A DNA stretch of 50,216 nucleotides from Phycisphaerae bacterium (GCA_012719955.1 JAAXZI010000108.1:1-50216); one strand, 5' to 3'. Shown: positions 33,960 through 42,766, counted from the stretch's first letter. The notes: generated from the letters alone by a model not told the origin. Translations and numbers: made by a program.

Positions 33960-35618
33960 TCACATCGCCGAAGCCAGCTTCTCCGCCAGGAACTCGACCA
34001 CCCGGCTCTTGTCGATCCGCTGCTGGGCGCCGGTGTCCCGGTCACGGACGGTAACGGTTCCATCCTCCTTGGTCTGCCCATCCACGGTGAAGCAGTACGG
34101 CGTACCGGCCTCATCCATCCGGGCGTAGCGTTTGCCGATGGAGGCCTTGGCGTCGTACTGGGCCGGCCAGCGTTTCTTCACCTCACGGTACAGCGGCTCG
34201 GCGATCTCCGGCAGCCCGTCCTTGTTCACCAGCGGGAAGATGGCCGCCTTGACCGGGGCCAGCCGGGGATGGAACCGCATCAGCTCCGGGCTGGGCCGCG
34301 ACTCGTCCACCGTGTACGCCTCGCAGATCACCGCCAGCGTGGCCCGATCCGCCCCGGCCGACGGCTCGATCACGTGGGGCACGAACCGCTCCTTGCGCTC
34401 ATCGTCGAAGTAGGTGAGGTCCTTGCCGGAGCCCTTCCACCTGGGCTTGCCGTCCGGGCCGGTATCGACCACGAGCTGCCCGTCGCGGTTGACAAGCTTA
34501 CCTTCCATGTGGCTGCGGAGGTCAAAATCGCCGCGATGGGCCACGCCCTCCAGCTCGCCGAAGTCGCCCTCGGCCAGGAACGGGAAAGCGTACTCGATGT
34601 CGGAAGTCCCGCAACTGTAGTGCGAGAGCTCGTCCTTGTCATGCTCGCGCAGCCGGAGCTTGCTGCTGGTCAGGCCAAGGTTGGTGTACCAGCGGAGCCG
34701 CACGTCCCGCCAGTACTCATACCACTGCCGCGACTCGCTGGGATGGCAGAAGAACTCAATCTCCATCTGCTCGAACTCGCGTGAGCGGAAGGTGAAGTTT
34801 CGCGGCGTAATTTCGTTGCGGAAGCTCTTGCCGACCTGGGCGATGCCGAAGGGCACCTTCACGCGGGTGGTGTCGGTGACGTTCTTGAAGTTGACGAAGA
34901 TGCCCTGGGCGGTCTCGGGCCGCAGAAACGCCTTACTCTCTTCGTCGATCAGTGCTCCAACATACGTCTGGAACATCAGGTTGAATTCGCGCGGCTCCGT
35001 CAGTTCGCCCCAGCAGTTCGCACAGAGACGCGGCACGCCGGCCGGCAGCTTGCCCAACTCATGGACTTGGACCACGTAGGAGCCCTTGTGGGTGTTGACC
35101 GTCGGCTCGGCGCCGGTTCGGACCACTTCCGCCTTCTTGAATTCCGCTTCGTTCTTGCCCTTGGCCCAGGCTGTCAGGGCGTTGGGCAGTTCCTCCAGGG
35201 CGCCGGCCAGTCCATCCGCCTCAATGCCGAACACGCCCCGCGGCTGCGGCAGGTCGCCTCCGATGACGGCGATAAACACCTTGTCCGCCCGGAAGCGCCG
35301 CTTGCATTCCTTGCAATCCACCATCAGGTCCGCGAACAGGTCATAGTGCCCGCTGACCTTCCACACCTGCGGATGCATGATGATGGAGCAGTCCACGCCG
35401 ACCATCTGGTACTCGACGTTCCCCGGCCCCAGCGGCGGGTTGCGGACCATGTCGTTCCACCAGGCATCTTTGAGGTTGCGCTTCAGCTCCACGCCCAGCG
35501 GACCGTAATCCCAGAAGCCGTTGATCCCGCCGTAGATCTCGCTGGACTGAAAGATGAACCCCCGCCGCTTGCACAGGGCGACGATCCGTTCCATCACATT
35601 GCCGGTAGGTGCTGCCAT
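33960..35618 (-). CDS. glyS: Glycyl-tRNA synthetase, dimeric type
   Basis: Class II enzyme that charges tRNA-Gly, 552 aa, of the alpha2 type found in eukaryotes, archaea and some bacteria. Present are GGINGFWDYGPLGVELKRN near the N-terminus, two Zn-type CxxC pairs (CKEC and CANC), the motif 2 region KSFRNEITPRNFTFRSREFE and the motif 3 region EPSAGADRATLAVICEAY. The C-terminal anticodon-binding domain ends near VEFLAEKLA. The start at 35618 is well supported, with GNVMERIVALCKRRGF as the usual opening. Confidence 0.95.
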   Translation of the reverse strand: MAAPTGNVMERIVALCKRRGFIFQSSEIYGGINGFWDYGPLGVELKRNLKDAWWNDMVRNPPLGPGNVEYQMVGVDCSIIMHPQVWKVSGHYDLFADLMVDCKECKRRFRADKVFIAVIGGDLPQPRGVFGIEADGLAGALEELPNALTAWAKGKNEAEFKKAEVVRTGAEPTVNTHKGSYVVQVHELGKLPAGVPRLCANCWGELTEPREFNLMFQTYVGALIDEESKAFLRPETAQGIFVNFKNVTDTTRVKVPFGIAQVGKSFRNEITPRNFTFRSREFEQMEIEFFCHPSESRQWYEYWRDVRLRWYTNLGLTSSKLRLREHDKDELSHYSCGTSDIEYAFPFLAEGDFGELEGVAHRGDFDLRSHMEGKLVNRDGQLVVDTGPDGKPRWKGSGKDLTYFDDERKERFVPHVIEPSAGADRATLAVICEAYTVDESRPSPELMRFHPRLAPVKAAIFPLVNKDGLPEIAEPLYREVKKRWPAQYDAKASIGKRYARMDEAGTPYCFTVDGQTKEDGTVTVRDRDTGAQQRIDKSRVVEFLAEKLASAM

Positions 35619-35676
35619 GAGTCTAAAGCCTTCCTATTGCAGAGCTTGTGCCGGGGGCGCAAGCCGAAAGATCAGG

Positions 35677-35682
35677 ATTGTA
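35677..35682 (-). promoter_or_regulatory. Candidate glyS promoter -10
   Basis: TACAAT on the - strand with TTGCCC 16 bp upstream (35704-35699), 58 bp before the GlyRS start. Confidence 0.4.
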
Positions 35683-35761
35683 ACGCGTGTTCCCCGAAGG
35701 GCAAAGGCAGGCTGCTCATAGGGTAAATGATCCGCCCCCGAATCCGCCGGGATTCGGCCGT

Positions 35762-36334
35762 CTATCCCTGGCCGGAGCATCCCCCGATCGTCTCCCCCGC
35801 AATCCGCACAATCTCTTCCGGCCCATTGACGCAATACACATGCTTGCAGCTCTTGGCCCTCACCGACCGGATCCGCTCCACCAGCGGACGCCAGAAGTCG
35901 CCGACCACCATGATCGGCCGGGCGGGCATCAGCCCCTTGCACACATACTCCCAGACGATTCCAAACTCCGTCAGCGTCCCCGTCCCGCCCTCCAGGACTA
36001 CGAAACCGGCCGATAACCGCATCATCATGTCAATGCGATTGAAAATATTGTCCGAGCAGATCTCCCGGTCGATCCATCGGTTGGCCTGAAGGGGAATACC
36101 CCGGTAATCGCTGAAGATCCGACAGGTCACACCGATGGTCGTTCCGCCAGCCGCCTTGGCCCCCTTGGCGCTGGCCTCCATGGTGCCGTCGTACCCGCCG
36201 TTACAAACCACGTAACCGGCCGCCCCCAGTGCACGGCCGATCTTGTAGGCCTGTTCATAGAGTGGCTCCCCGGGCTTGGGGCTGTAGCTGCCGAAGATGC
36301 TGATAACCGGCCCCCCGTTCGCCTGCACATCCAT
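35762..36334 (-). CDS. LOG-family (TIGR00730-like) Rossmann-fold protein
   Basis: 190 aa protein of the LOG/YvdD/MoCo carrier-like superfamily, whose members hydrolyse nucleoside 5'-monophosphates (as in cytokinin activation). The signature PGGxGTxxE is here LEGGTGTLTEFG with Glu in place of Pro, and GGYDGTMEASAKGA matches the GGxxGLMGAxxxGA motif. The dinucleotide-like start VISIFGSY is present. GAGGG lies nine bases before ATG 36334. Activity is not certain given the variant motifs. Confidence 0.8.
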   Translation of the reverse strand: MDVQANGGPVISIFGSYSPKPGEPLYEQAYKIGRALGAAGYVVCNGGYDGTMEASAKGAKAAGGTTIGVTCRIFSDYRGIPLQANRWIDREICSDNIFNRIDMMMRLSAGFVVLEGGTGTLTEFGIVWEYVCKGLMPARPIMVVGDFWRPLVERIRSVRAKSCKHVYCVNGPEEIVRIAGETIGGCSGQG

Positions 36335-36343
36335 CCCAGAAGC

Positions 36344-36436
36344 CCTCAGTGTTCAGCGATCAGCAGTCAGCGTTCAGCGATCAGCACTCAGTACTCGTCA
36401 CTCAGTACTTTTCCCTCGCCCCTCGTCCCTTTCACG
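36344..36436. repeat. Family A repeat, degenerate copy 3
   Basis: Contains TTCAGCGATCAGCAGTCAGC and further TCAGCGATCAGC units, then CACTCAGTAC twice, ending in GTCCCTTTCACGCC as in copies 1 and 2 (GTCCCCTTTCACGCC). It lies between the LOG-family and cyclophilin genes and reaches the cyclophilin stop codon. Confidence 0.65.
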
Positions 36437-36917
36437 CCACTTCTTCCACCGTCACCTTATTGATCTTCACCGCCTTGATCGGTGAGGATTTCTCGCCGGT
36501 GGGGCTGGTTTGGACGGGCACGTCGCCGATCTTGCGGAGCGTTTCGCGGGAGGCATCGTCCACCAGCTCGCCGAAGACGGTGTACTGGCGGTCCAGGAAG
36601 TCACACCGATCCAGGCAGATGAAAAACTGGCAGCTTGCCGAATTGGGGTTTGCCGCCCGGGCCATGGAGAGCGTACCCAGTTGGTGGGGCTTTTCGTTGA
36701 ACTCGGCCTGCAGGCGACGCGGGCCGCTGCCCGTGCCGGTCCCCAGAGGGCAGCCGCCCTGGATCATGAAACCTTTGATGATCCGGTGGAAAGTCAGCCC
36801 GTCGTAAAACCCCTTCTCGGCCAGGTCGATGAAGTTCTCCACGTGCTTGGGAGCCACCTCGGGGAAGAATCGGAGGGTCATGTTACCGAAGTCGGTGTGG
36901 ATGGTCGCCTGCTTCAC
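36432..36917 (-). CDS. Cyclophilin-type peptidyl-prolyl cis-trans isomerase
   Basis: 161 aa foldase that isomerises prolyl bonds. Motifs VENFIDLAEKGFYDGLTFHR, FMIQGGCPLGTG and GTLSMARAANPNSASCQFFI are typical. The start is GTG 36917 with GAGG eight bases upstream. The same frame is open back to 38261, but that stretch is the shadow of the MltA-like gene on the other strand. The end of the gene runs into the family A repeat, whose TGA serves as the stop. TATAAT at 37068-37063 (- strand) is a possible promoter. Confidence 0.92.
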   Translation of the reverse strand: MKQATIHTDFGNMTLRFFPEVAPKHVENFIDLAEKGFYDGLTFHRIIKGFMIQGGCPLGTGTGSGPRRLQAEFNEKPHQLGTLSMARAANPNSASCQFFICLDRCDFLDRQYTVFGELVDDASRETLRKIGDVPVQTSPTGEKSSPIKAVKINKVTVEEVA

Positions 36918-37238
36918 GTCTGGTCCTCGTATAAGAAAATATCGCGTCTCACGACCCGGGGTAGCGTCCGCCAGGGGCGCCGGCCGTCGGGTCAGCCAAG
37001 CTGGCGACCGGCAACAACACCAGCCGCTACGGCGCCGCCTTGAAGCGGCCCAGAAAGCAAGGATTATAGCCAAAGATGGCTGTCGAACAGAGGCGTCAAC
37101 CTCCGATATTTTAGGAAGTTCCTTGCTCAAGGAGGCGGAGATTCCCCGTCGGAACCTCTCGCCTTTCCACGAAGCGCCGGCCGGGTTGCCGGCCCACCCC
37201 CCAGGATGTAGGGGGCATCTGTCAGGAGGACACGAATC
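36918..37238. other. Intergenic region between divergent cyclophilin and MltA-like genes
   Basis: 321 bp. TATAAT on the - strand at 37063-37068 may drive the cyclophilin gene. A family C-like fragment (about 36975-37035, GGCGCCGGCCGTCGG...CAGCCGCTACGGCG) is present. AGGAGGA at 37224-37230 belongs to the next gene. Confidence 0.45.
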
Positions 37239-38630
37239 GTGCGTCGCACTCTCGGCCTGTTGCTTCCTTGTATCGCAATTTTGGTTCTCACCACCGGCTG
37301 TCCCAAAAAGCCGACCCTTCCGCCTGTCGAGCAACAACCTGATTACAGCGGAAAGCTTCCGGAAGGCGAGAAGGCGCTGGTGAAGATCGACCCCAGCATG
37401 TATCCCGACTTCAGCCAGGGCTTCGACCACCGCTCTAACCTGATCGAGGCGGCCCTGTACAGCCGGCAATACCTCGAAAAGAAGTCCTCCCGGCAGTTTT
37501 TCCCCTACCTGGACATCAGCCACCAGCGGGCCATTGACAGCATCGACGCCTTCATTGAGGTGCTCCAGACTGCCCAGTCCGGCCAGGAGCTCGATCAGAT
37601 GATCCGCGAGCGATTCGACGTCTATCAATCCCGCGGCTACCAGGATTACAACCGCAAGGACGCCGACCCCCGCTGGAAACCGCCGGATACCGGCATCGTC
37701 CTGTTCACCGGCTACTACCGCCCGATCTTTAACGCCCGGCTCAAACCCGATGCGGTATTCAAATATCCGCTCTATAAGAAGCCCCCGGACCTGATGCAGG
37801 ACCCGGTCACCCTGGCCTACCAGCCCTACCTGACCCGGGCCCAGATCGAGAACGGCGCCCTGGCCGGCCGGGGCTTGGAGCTGTGCTACCTCAGCGACTG
37901 GTTCGAAACCTACATCGTAACCATCCAGGGCTCGGCCAAGCTCCGCCTGGAAGACGGCTCCATGTTCGAGATCGGCTATGCCGGGGACAATGGCCACAAG
38001 TACGAATCGGTCGCCCAGGCATTCGTCCAGCAGGGCCGCCTCGACGCAAACAACCTCTCGCTGCAAAGCATGATCCAGTACTTCCGGCAGCACCCGGAGG
38101 CACGTGAGCAAGCCATCAATATCAACCCCCGGTACGTATTCTTCACCCCCCGCTCCGGCGGACCATTCGGCAGCCTGAACGTCCCGGTGACGCCGCTCCG
38201 ATCCATCGCCACGGACAAGCAGATCTTCCCCCGGGCGGGCGTCTGCTTCATCAAAACCCAACTGCCCTTCCGTGATGCCACCGGCCAGATCCGCCAGGGC
38301 AATTACGGCGGGTTCGCTCTCGATCAGGACACCGGCGGGGCCATCCAGGCGGCCGGTCGCTGCGACGTGTTCATGGGCACCGGCGATGAGGTCGGCGAAC
38401 TGGCCGGCCGGACCTTCTCGGAAGGCGCCCTATATTACATCTACGTCAAGGAAGGCATGGGCTCCGGCACGGCCACCAGCGCCAGCCCGCAGGCCCCCTA
38501 TGACCCGGCGCCGGAGGCAACCGGCGACATGGGCTACGGGCCGTCCTCAACGCCGCCCACGGAGTCGGCGACGACTCCCTATGGCCGGCAACCTCAGCGC
38601 CGACTGGCCAGCGGACTTCCCCCCAGCTAA
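37239..38630 (+). CDS. mltA: MltA-like lytic transglycosylase lipoprotein
   Basis: 463 aa, GTG start with AGGAGGA eight bases upstream. Lipobox LTTGC (C21). The MltA domain is clear: ILFTGYYRPIFNA-like sequence (VLFTGYYRPIFNARLK), GRGLELCYLSDWFETYIVTI, then LRLEDGSMFEIGYAGDNGHK. The C-terminal 3D segment is GGFALDQDTGGAIQAAGRCD, followed by VFMGTGDEVGELAG with the aspartates needed for cleavage. It cuts peptidoglycan glycan strands to anhydromuropeptides from the outer membrane side. The last 50 residues are Pro/Thr-rich and dispensable-looking. Confidence 0.9.
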   Translation: MRRTLGLLLPCIAILVLTTGCPKKPTLPPVEQQPDYSGKLPEGEKALVKIDPSMYPDFSQGFDHRSNLIEAALYSRQYLEKKSSRQFFPYLDISHQRAIDSIDAFIEVLQTAQSGQELDQMIRERFDVYQSRGYQDYNRKDADPRWKPPDTGIVLFTGYYRPIFNARLKPDAVFKYPLYKKPPDLMQDPVTLAYQPYLTRAQIENGALAGRGLELCYLSDWFETYIVTIQGSAKLRLEDGSMFEIGYAGDNGHKYESVAQAFVQQGRLDANNLSLQSMIQYFRQHPEAREQAININPRYVFFTPRSGGPFGSLNVPVTPLRSIATDKQIFPRAGVCFIKTQLPFRDATGQIRQGNYGGFALDQDTGGAIQAAGRCDVFMGTGDEVGELAGRTFSEGALYYIYVKEGMGSGTATSASPQAPYDPAPEATGDMGYGPSSTPPTESATTPYGRQPQRRLASGLPPS

Positions 38631-38713
38631 TACCGCTACCAGTACGCCAGTTTCGCAGTGAAAATCAACCGGGCAGGATGCCTCCCCCAGAAGAACCGGC
38701 CACGATGCCGGGG

Positions 38714-38732
38714 GGTGGGCATCCTGCCCGCC
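38714..38732. repeat. GGTGGGCATCCTGCCCGCC palindrome (family D)
   Basis: One base different from the copy at 30849-30867. Confidence 0.7.
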
Positions 38733-38784
38733 TTAATAACCGAACACCCCCATCAGGCAGCTTGCCCGCCTGAACGCTTCGGAG

Positions 38785-38803
38785 GGTGGGCATCTTGCCC
38801 GCC
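38785..38803. repeat. GGTGGGCATCTTGCCCGCC palindrome (family D)
   Basis: One base different from the copy 71 bp to its left. The intervening sequence carries another half-unit (CTTGCCCGCC at 38761-38770). Confidence 0.7.
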
Positions 38804-38840
38804 TTATGGGCTGACGTGCGAAACGCTTCGCGCTGATCGC

Positions 38841-38894
38841 TTGAATCTTCGTGCCCCCACCTCTGAAGAGGCGGAGCGTCCAACGCGGGGCGAG
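38841..38894 (+). repeat. Family E repeat, CCTCTGAAGAGGCGG core, copy 1
   Basis: Shares a stretch with 42650-42700 in reverse orientation, including TCTTCG(T/C)GCCCCC and CCTCTGAAGAGGCGG, then CC(A)ACG. Confidence 0.7.
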
Positions 38895-39200
38895 TATCTC
38901 ACCAAAGGCTGAGTAACCGGCCGGTGTCGCTCCGGCAGCCCCAAACGGGTTCACCGGAAGCGGCACTCATTGTCGTCGCTGACGCTCAGAGAGCTTTCAT
39001 GACGCGATCAGGGCCGTTTCATCCCAGCTCCACGTCCACACCAGAAACGAGAAAACGGCTCTGTTTCCGGGAATAATCAGCATGTCTATCGGGTCGGCAA
39101 ATCTGGCACAGCCATAACGAGCATCGGTCGGATCTTCGGACCCGATCCGCCGTTCCATCAGTCCGCTCTCGCGTACCGGGTAGCGCGCCGGAGATTACAT

Positions 39201-40082
39201 ATGCGTAGGTATCTCAGACACTTTACGACTTGGTGTGGTTGCTTTGCGGCTTTGACGCTCTTGGCCGGCTGCCCTGGTCAGGCCGACCTCAACCCAGTCA
39301 CTCCCACTCCCCCCGCGGACGCCGATACGAGCAACGGCAATGTCGGCATTGCCGGCCAAGGGGAAAGCCCCACCGACGTAGAAAGTCTCACTCCGGCCGA
39401 AATCGACGCCCTCCGTTCCGTCCTCCAGGCGACCACCCAGCTCACACAGGCCGTTATTCTCGCCCAGGCCCTCGCCGCCGGTGGCGAGGCGTCACCGTGC
39501 CCGGCCATCACCGCCACCAACTCAACGGTCAACGCCAGCTTTGGAGCCGGCTGCACGGTCACCACCGCGCCCGAGTTCGTCTGCTCAGGAAACCTGCTGG
39601 CCACACGAACAAACGACTTCGCCGGCCCGCCCCAGCGCAGCCAGTTGAGCCTCACCTTCCAGAACGCCGCCTGCCAGCCCAGTTCCCCCCTCACCGGTGA
39701 GGCCAACATTCTCTTCAACGGCGGTTCCCTCATCGACCTCAACGGGTTCTGGAATCTCAGCTACACCCAGGCAGGAACCACCGTCAACCTGGCAGGAAAC
39801 GGCGACCTCCAGTACGACGTCACGCGCCGGTTCGTGAACCTGCTCAGCTTCAACGGTCAATTGAACGCCGGCGGAACCGTCCGAAGCCTCGTGCTGCTGG
39901 GACTGGTTCTCTCGCGGACCGCGCAGACCCCCACGATCCCGCAAACCGGAACCGCAACCGTCGCCGGCCAGGACATCCGCACCCTGACCCTGATCTTCGA
40001 CGCCAACTCACCCACCACCAGCCAGATCCTGATCAGCGTCGACAACGGGGCGCCTTTCGCGGTGGACATCAACAATCTGTAA
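39201..40082 (+). CDS. Hypothetical lipoprotein, beta-rich
   Basis: 293 aa. GGAG seven bases before ATG. Lipobox LLAGC (C24). After a Pro/Thr/Asp-rich linker (about 30-60) the protein is Thr/Ser/Asn-rich with alternating hydrophobics (SLTFQNAACQPSSPLTG, ANILFNGGSLIDLNGFWNLS), suggesting a beta-sandwich or beta-helix surface protein. Two cysteine pairs could form disulfides (ASPCPAITAT, FGAGCTVTTAPEFVCSG). No family recognised. Confidence 0.7.
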   Translation: MRRYLRHFTTWCGCFAALTLLAGCPGQADLNPVTPTPPADADTSNGNVGIAGQGESPTDVESLTPAEIDALRSVLQATTQLTQAVILAQALAAGGEASPCPAITATNSTVNASFGAGCTVTTAPEFVCSGNLLATRTNDFAGPPQRSQLSLTFQNAACQPSSPLTGEANILFNGGSLIDLNGFWNLSYTQAGTTVNLAGNGDLQYDVTRRFVNLLSFNGQLNAGGTVRSLVLLGLVLSRTAQTPTIPQTGTATVAGQDIRTLTLIFDANSPTTSQILISVDNGAPFAVDINNL

Positions 40083-40152
40083 TACCAATTGCCTCTCAAA
40101 CCCACCCCGGCCCCGCCGACCGCCGCAGGGCGTGTTCCTGCATATCCAGGAC

Positions 40153-41358
40153 CTAACCGACGACCGACAACTGGCTGCCGACCGCCGCCTCCTTCTTCGC
40201 CCCGGCCGCAACCCACGCCCGCACCGCGTTCAGCGTCGCCGGCCACTTGCTCGACAGGCGCTTCTTCAAGAACGCCACGTACAGCGTGTCCATCGCCTCG
40301 ATCACGTCGCGGAGATGGTCCATGCGTTCCTCGAACAGATCCCGCGGCGTGCTGGCCTCTTTGGACTCCGGCAACACCACCGCGCTGAAATGCATCATGT
40401 CCGGACGCAGCGAGAAGCCGTACACGTCTCCATGAACCGCAAGCTGAATGCCCGCCCTCAGCGGCAGCTTGCCGGCCGCCAGGGCCACCGACGCCTCCGG
40501 CTGGTCCGCCGGGCCATCTGCCTGGATGGTCACCGAGCCGTTCATCCGGAAGGCGCACTGGAGTTGCATGGCCTTCTCGAACATCACCGCAATGGAGTGA
40601 CCTTGCGCGGTCGTGATCTCGCTGGAGCCCGTGTCCGCCGTGTACCACAACCAGGTCAGGAACTCCGTGCCCAGAAAGTCACGGCTGCCGGCCTCGGCCG
40701 AATATAGGCTGGCGTCTGCCGCGCCCTCGGGAGGAGTGACGAAATGAGCCGGCGTGCAATCGTCAAACGCGCGGACCTCTCCGGCCTTCTGGGCCCAGCG
40801 TGAGGCGATTTCGCCCGCGGTGGCCGGGGCCAGCGAACGCTGGAAGGTCTCGCGAAACAGGAGCATGAACTGGTCGGCCAGGCTGGCCCCGGCGGCGCCC
40901 AGGTAGACTTCGTTGCGCTTCAGATCCCAGAAAACCGGAACCGCCTTGGACCGGCGGAATTGACCGGCGGCAGCCTCCTGGTCGGCCCGGGCCAAGGCCT
41001 GCTCGCGGGCCTCCTTGCGCTCGCCCTTGGTGAGAAACTCCCGCCCACTGGCCTCCAGCATGGCCTCCTCGGCCAGACGCTGGTAGCTGCGGACCAGGTC
41101 GGCCGGCGGCTTGTTGGTATCCACCCGGATGGCGAAGTGCAGGCCGTCCGCGATCGCGTTCTTCGAAAAATCGAACTTGGTGTCGAGGATATGCTGCCCG
41201 GTGGTCCAGCCCAGCTCGGTCTTGTCGGCGGTGCGGATGCTGTCGGCTCCATGCGCGTGGTCGGCCAGTTTCTTGAGCACCTCCTCGTCGACCCGCGGGA
41301 ATCCCTGTCCCAACACGTAAAACCGCTTGAACGTAACCGCGCCACCGGCAAAGGCCAT
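40153..41358 (-). CDS. RdgC-like protein
   Basis: 401 aa. The N-terminal pattern MAFAGGAVTFKRFYVLG and the acidic/basic helical core (LTKGERKEAREQALARADQE, KAVPVFWDLKRNEVYLGAAG, LFRETFQRSLAP) resemble the RdgC family, ring-shaped DNA-binding proteins linked to recombination. The FLGTEFLTWLWY motif is also typical. GGGGAG lies nine bases before ATG 41358. The last eight residues (GSQLSVVG) and the stop look like read-through into a family B repeat. Assignment is by pattern memory and is moderate. Confidence 0.6.
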   Translation of the reverse strand: MAFAGGAVTFKRFYVLGQGFPRVDEEVLKKLADHAHGADSIRTADKTELGWTTGQHILDTKFDFSKNAIADGLHFAIRVDTNKPPADLVRSYQRLAEEAMLEASGREFLTKGERKEAREQALARADQEAAAGQFRRSKAVPVFWDLKRNEVYLGAAGASLADQFMLLFRETFQRSLAPATAGEIASRWAQKAGEVRAFDDCTPAHFVTPPEGAADASLYSAEAGSRDFLGTEFLTWLWYTADTGSSEITTAQGHSIAVMFEKAMQLQCAFRMNGSVTIQADGPADQPEASVALAAGKLPLRAGIQLAVHGDVYGFSLRPDMMHFSAVVLPESKEASTPRDLFEERMDHLRDVIEAMDTLYVAFLKKRLSSKWPATLNAVRAWVAAGAKKEAAVGSQLSVVG

Positions 41359-41734
41359 GGTCAGATCTCCCCTGTCTTTTCATTCACGCGCCCCTCGACG
41401 CACGGTCAACGCGATCGCCGGGGCGTCACAGCGGCTGATGCTAAGGCGGCGCGGGAAGGTGTCAAACCCCTCGCGGGTCACTTGAAAACAAGCCCCTGTG
41501 AGATCAAAGCTTCTCACAGCTCTCTCCTCACCCGTCAGGCAGCCCAACCGGCAGAAAGGGGTAAAATCCCTAAAACCGACCCAGAGGGAACATTCAACCC
41601 ATGGTAGCTCATCTGGCGGCCTTGCTTAGCGAGCGTTCAGCGGTAAGCTAGCTCAGCAAGTCGAACGGTCAACAAGATCAAGTCGGCTGTGAACACCCCT
41701 TGAGGATGGTCCACGAGAAGCGGAGGAGCGCAAG
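41359..41734. other. Intergenic region between divergent RdgC-like and response-regulator genes
   Basis: 376 bp. Holds a perfect 8-bp dyad (CTGTGAGA at 41496-41503 and TCTCACAG at 41512-41519) and an imperfect hairpin at 41621-41660 (CTTGCT...AGCAAG). Either could be an operator or attenuator. No coding sequence. Confidence 0.45.
41496..41519. promoter_or_regulatory. Palindrome, possible operator
   Basis: CTGTGAGA and TCTCACAG separated by eight bases. The symmetry and spacing resemble a dimeric repressor site; a small terminator is the alternative. It is not followed by a U-tract. Confidence 0.35.
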
Positions 41735-42382
41735 ATGCGTCTCTTGTTGGTAGACGATCATCGTTTGTTCAGAGAAAGTGTCTTACCCCAAGTCGCACAG
41801 CACCCAAAAGTTACTGCGGTTGACGAGGCCGAAAACGCCGAGAGCGCCCTGGCCAAGGCGCGGGAATACCCCCCGGATCTGGTGCTGATGGACATCGACA
41901 TGCCTGGCCTGAACCCCTTCGACGCCACGCGTTCCCTCCACGAAATCGCCCCCGGCTGCAAGGTCGTCTTCCTGACCGGACATGACTACGACTCCCACGT
42001 GGAGCAGGCCATCGCCGCCAACGCCGCCGGTTACGTGGTCAAGCACGACGGTTTGCAGGTCCTGATGGACGCCATCAGCCGGGTCAGCGACGGCGGGCTA
42101 TTCTTCAGCGACGCGATCCTTGAACGCATCGTGGTAGACAAGAACCAGGTGCGCCTCACGCGGCCCCGCAGCGACGCGGTGGCGGCGCTCAGCCGGCGCG
42201 AGCGCGAACTGCTCGCCCTGCTGGGTAAGGGAGCCACCCTCAAGGAGGCGGCTGCCCAGATGCAGGTCAGCTACAAGACGGCCGACAATCAGAAAACCAG
42301 CCTGATGCGCAAGCTGGGCATCCATGACCGCGTGGAACTGGCCCGCTTCGCCATCCGCGAGGGGCTGGTCAGCCCGACCTGA
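41735..42382 (+). CDS. NarL/LuxR-family response regulator
   Basis: 215 aa two-component transcription regulator. The receiver domain has D7 D8, phospho-acceptor D53 in LVLMDIDMPG, T81 and K103. The C-terminal LuxR-type helix-turn-helix (about 148-210) reads LSRRERELLALLGKGATLKE, AAAQMQVSYKTADNQKTSLM. GGAGGAG lies six bases before ATG. No histidine kinase gene is adjacent, so its partner is elsewhere. Confidence 0.92.
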   Translation: MRLLLVDDHRLFRESVLPQVAQHPKVTAVDEAENAESALAKAREYPPDLVLMDIDMPGLNPFDATRSLHEIAPGCKVVFLTGHDYDSHVEQAIAANAAGYVVKHDGLQVLMDAISRVSDGGLFFSDAILERIVVDKNQVRLTRPRSDAVAALSRRERELLALLGKGATLKEAAAQMQVSYKTADNQKTSLMRKLGIHDRVELARFAIREGLVSPT

Positions 42383-42513
42383 AAAGCCCTCCCCGAAAAG
42401 TCGAGAGCCTGAAGGCGCGCAAATGTGCGTCCCGGCTCTTGAGCAGCGATCAAACAGCAATTCGATGTGCGCCGCTGTTTTTGAGCAGCGGAGAAAAGAA
42501 TAGTCCTGCCACG

Positions 42514-42537
42514 GGCCACGGCTTACAAGCCGTGGCC
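42514..42537. repeat. GGCCACGGCTT / AAGCCGTGGCC palindrome (family G)
   Basis: Perfect 11-bp arms around AC. A good terminator stem for the upstream regulator gene, though with no clear U-tract. Confidence 0.65.
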
Positions 42538-42649
42538 TGTGTGTTGACCGCTACCACCCTACCAGGTCCGATAACATTCCCGGGCCGGGAAGAGTGGGTT
42601 CGCTGGTCATCCTATGCGGATTCCAAATGAATCCCGTGCGTCGGATGCC

Positions 42650-42700
42650 CCGCCTAGGTTGGGTGCCCCGCCTCTTCAGAGGCGGGGGCGCGAAGACTCA
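42650..42700 (-). repeat. Family E repeat, copy 2
   Basis: Reverse orientation relative to 38841-38894. The dyad CCGCCTCTTCAGAGGCGG is perfect here. Confidence 0.7.
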
Positions 42701-42766
42701 CGCGCTCCGGAGCGCGGCGACCAACCACCAGGCAGGAACCTGCCCAAGTTGGCAACGGAAACCGTA

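Larger units (their letters stand above)
38631..39200. other. Repeat-rich intergenic region, 570 bp
   Basis: Two family D palindromes (38714-38732, 38785-38803) and a family E element (38841-38894). The remainder (38900-39190) shows no repeat and should hold the promoter of the following lipoprotein gene. GGAG at 39190-39193 is its Shine-Dalgarno. Confidence 0.5.
42383..42766. other. Intergenic region, 384 bp, with two dispersed repeats
   Basis: Between convergent response regulator and ftsB-like genes. Contains GCAGCGATCAAACAGC and CGCTGTTTTTGAGCAGCG (about 42440-42490), a family G palindrome (42514-42537) and a family E copy (42650-42700). These probably double as terminators. Confidence 0.5.

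Noticed and set aside
36918-38261. Very long open frame on the - strand continuing the cyclophilin gene upstream (609 aa in total)
   Set aside because: It is the antisense of the MltA-like gene; only the last 161 residues resemble a known protein, and a GTG with Shine-Dalgarno marks the real start.
41621-41660. Possible tRNA or small RNA
   Set aside because: The arms CTTGCT/AGCAAG form one imperfect stem; no T-loop, anticodon stem or CCA is seen.
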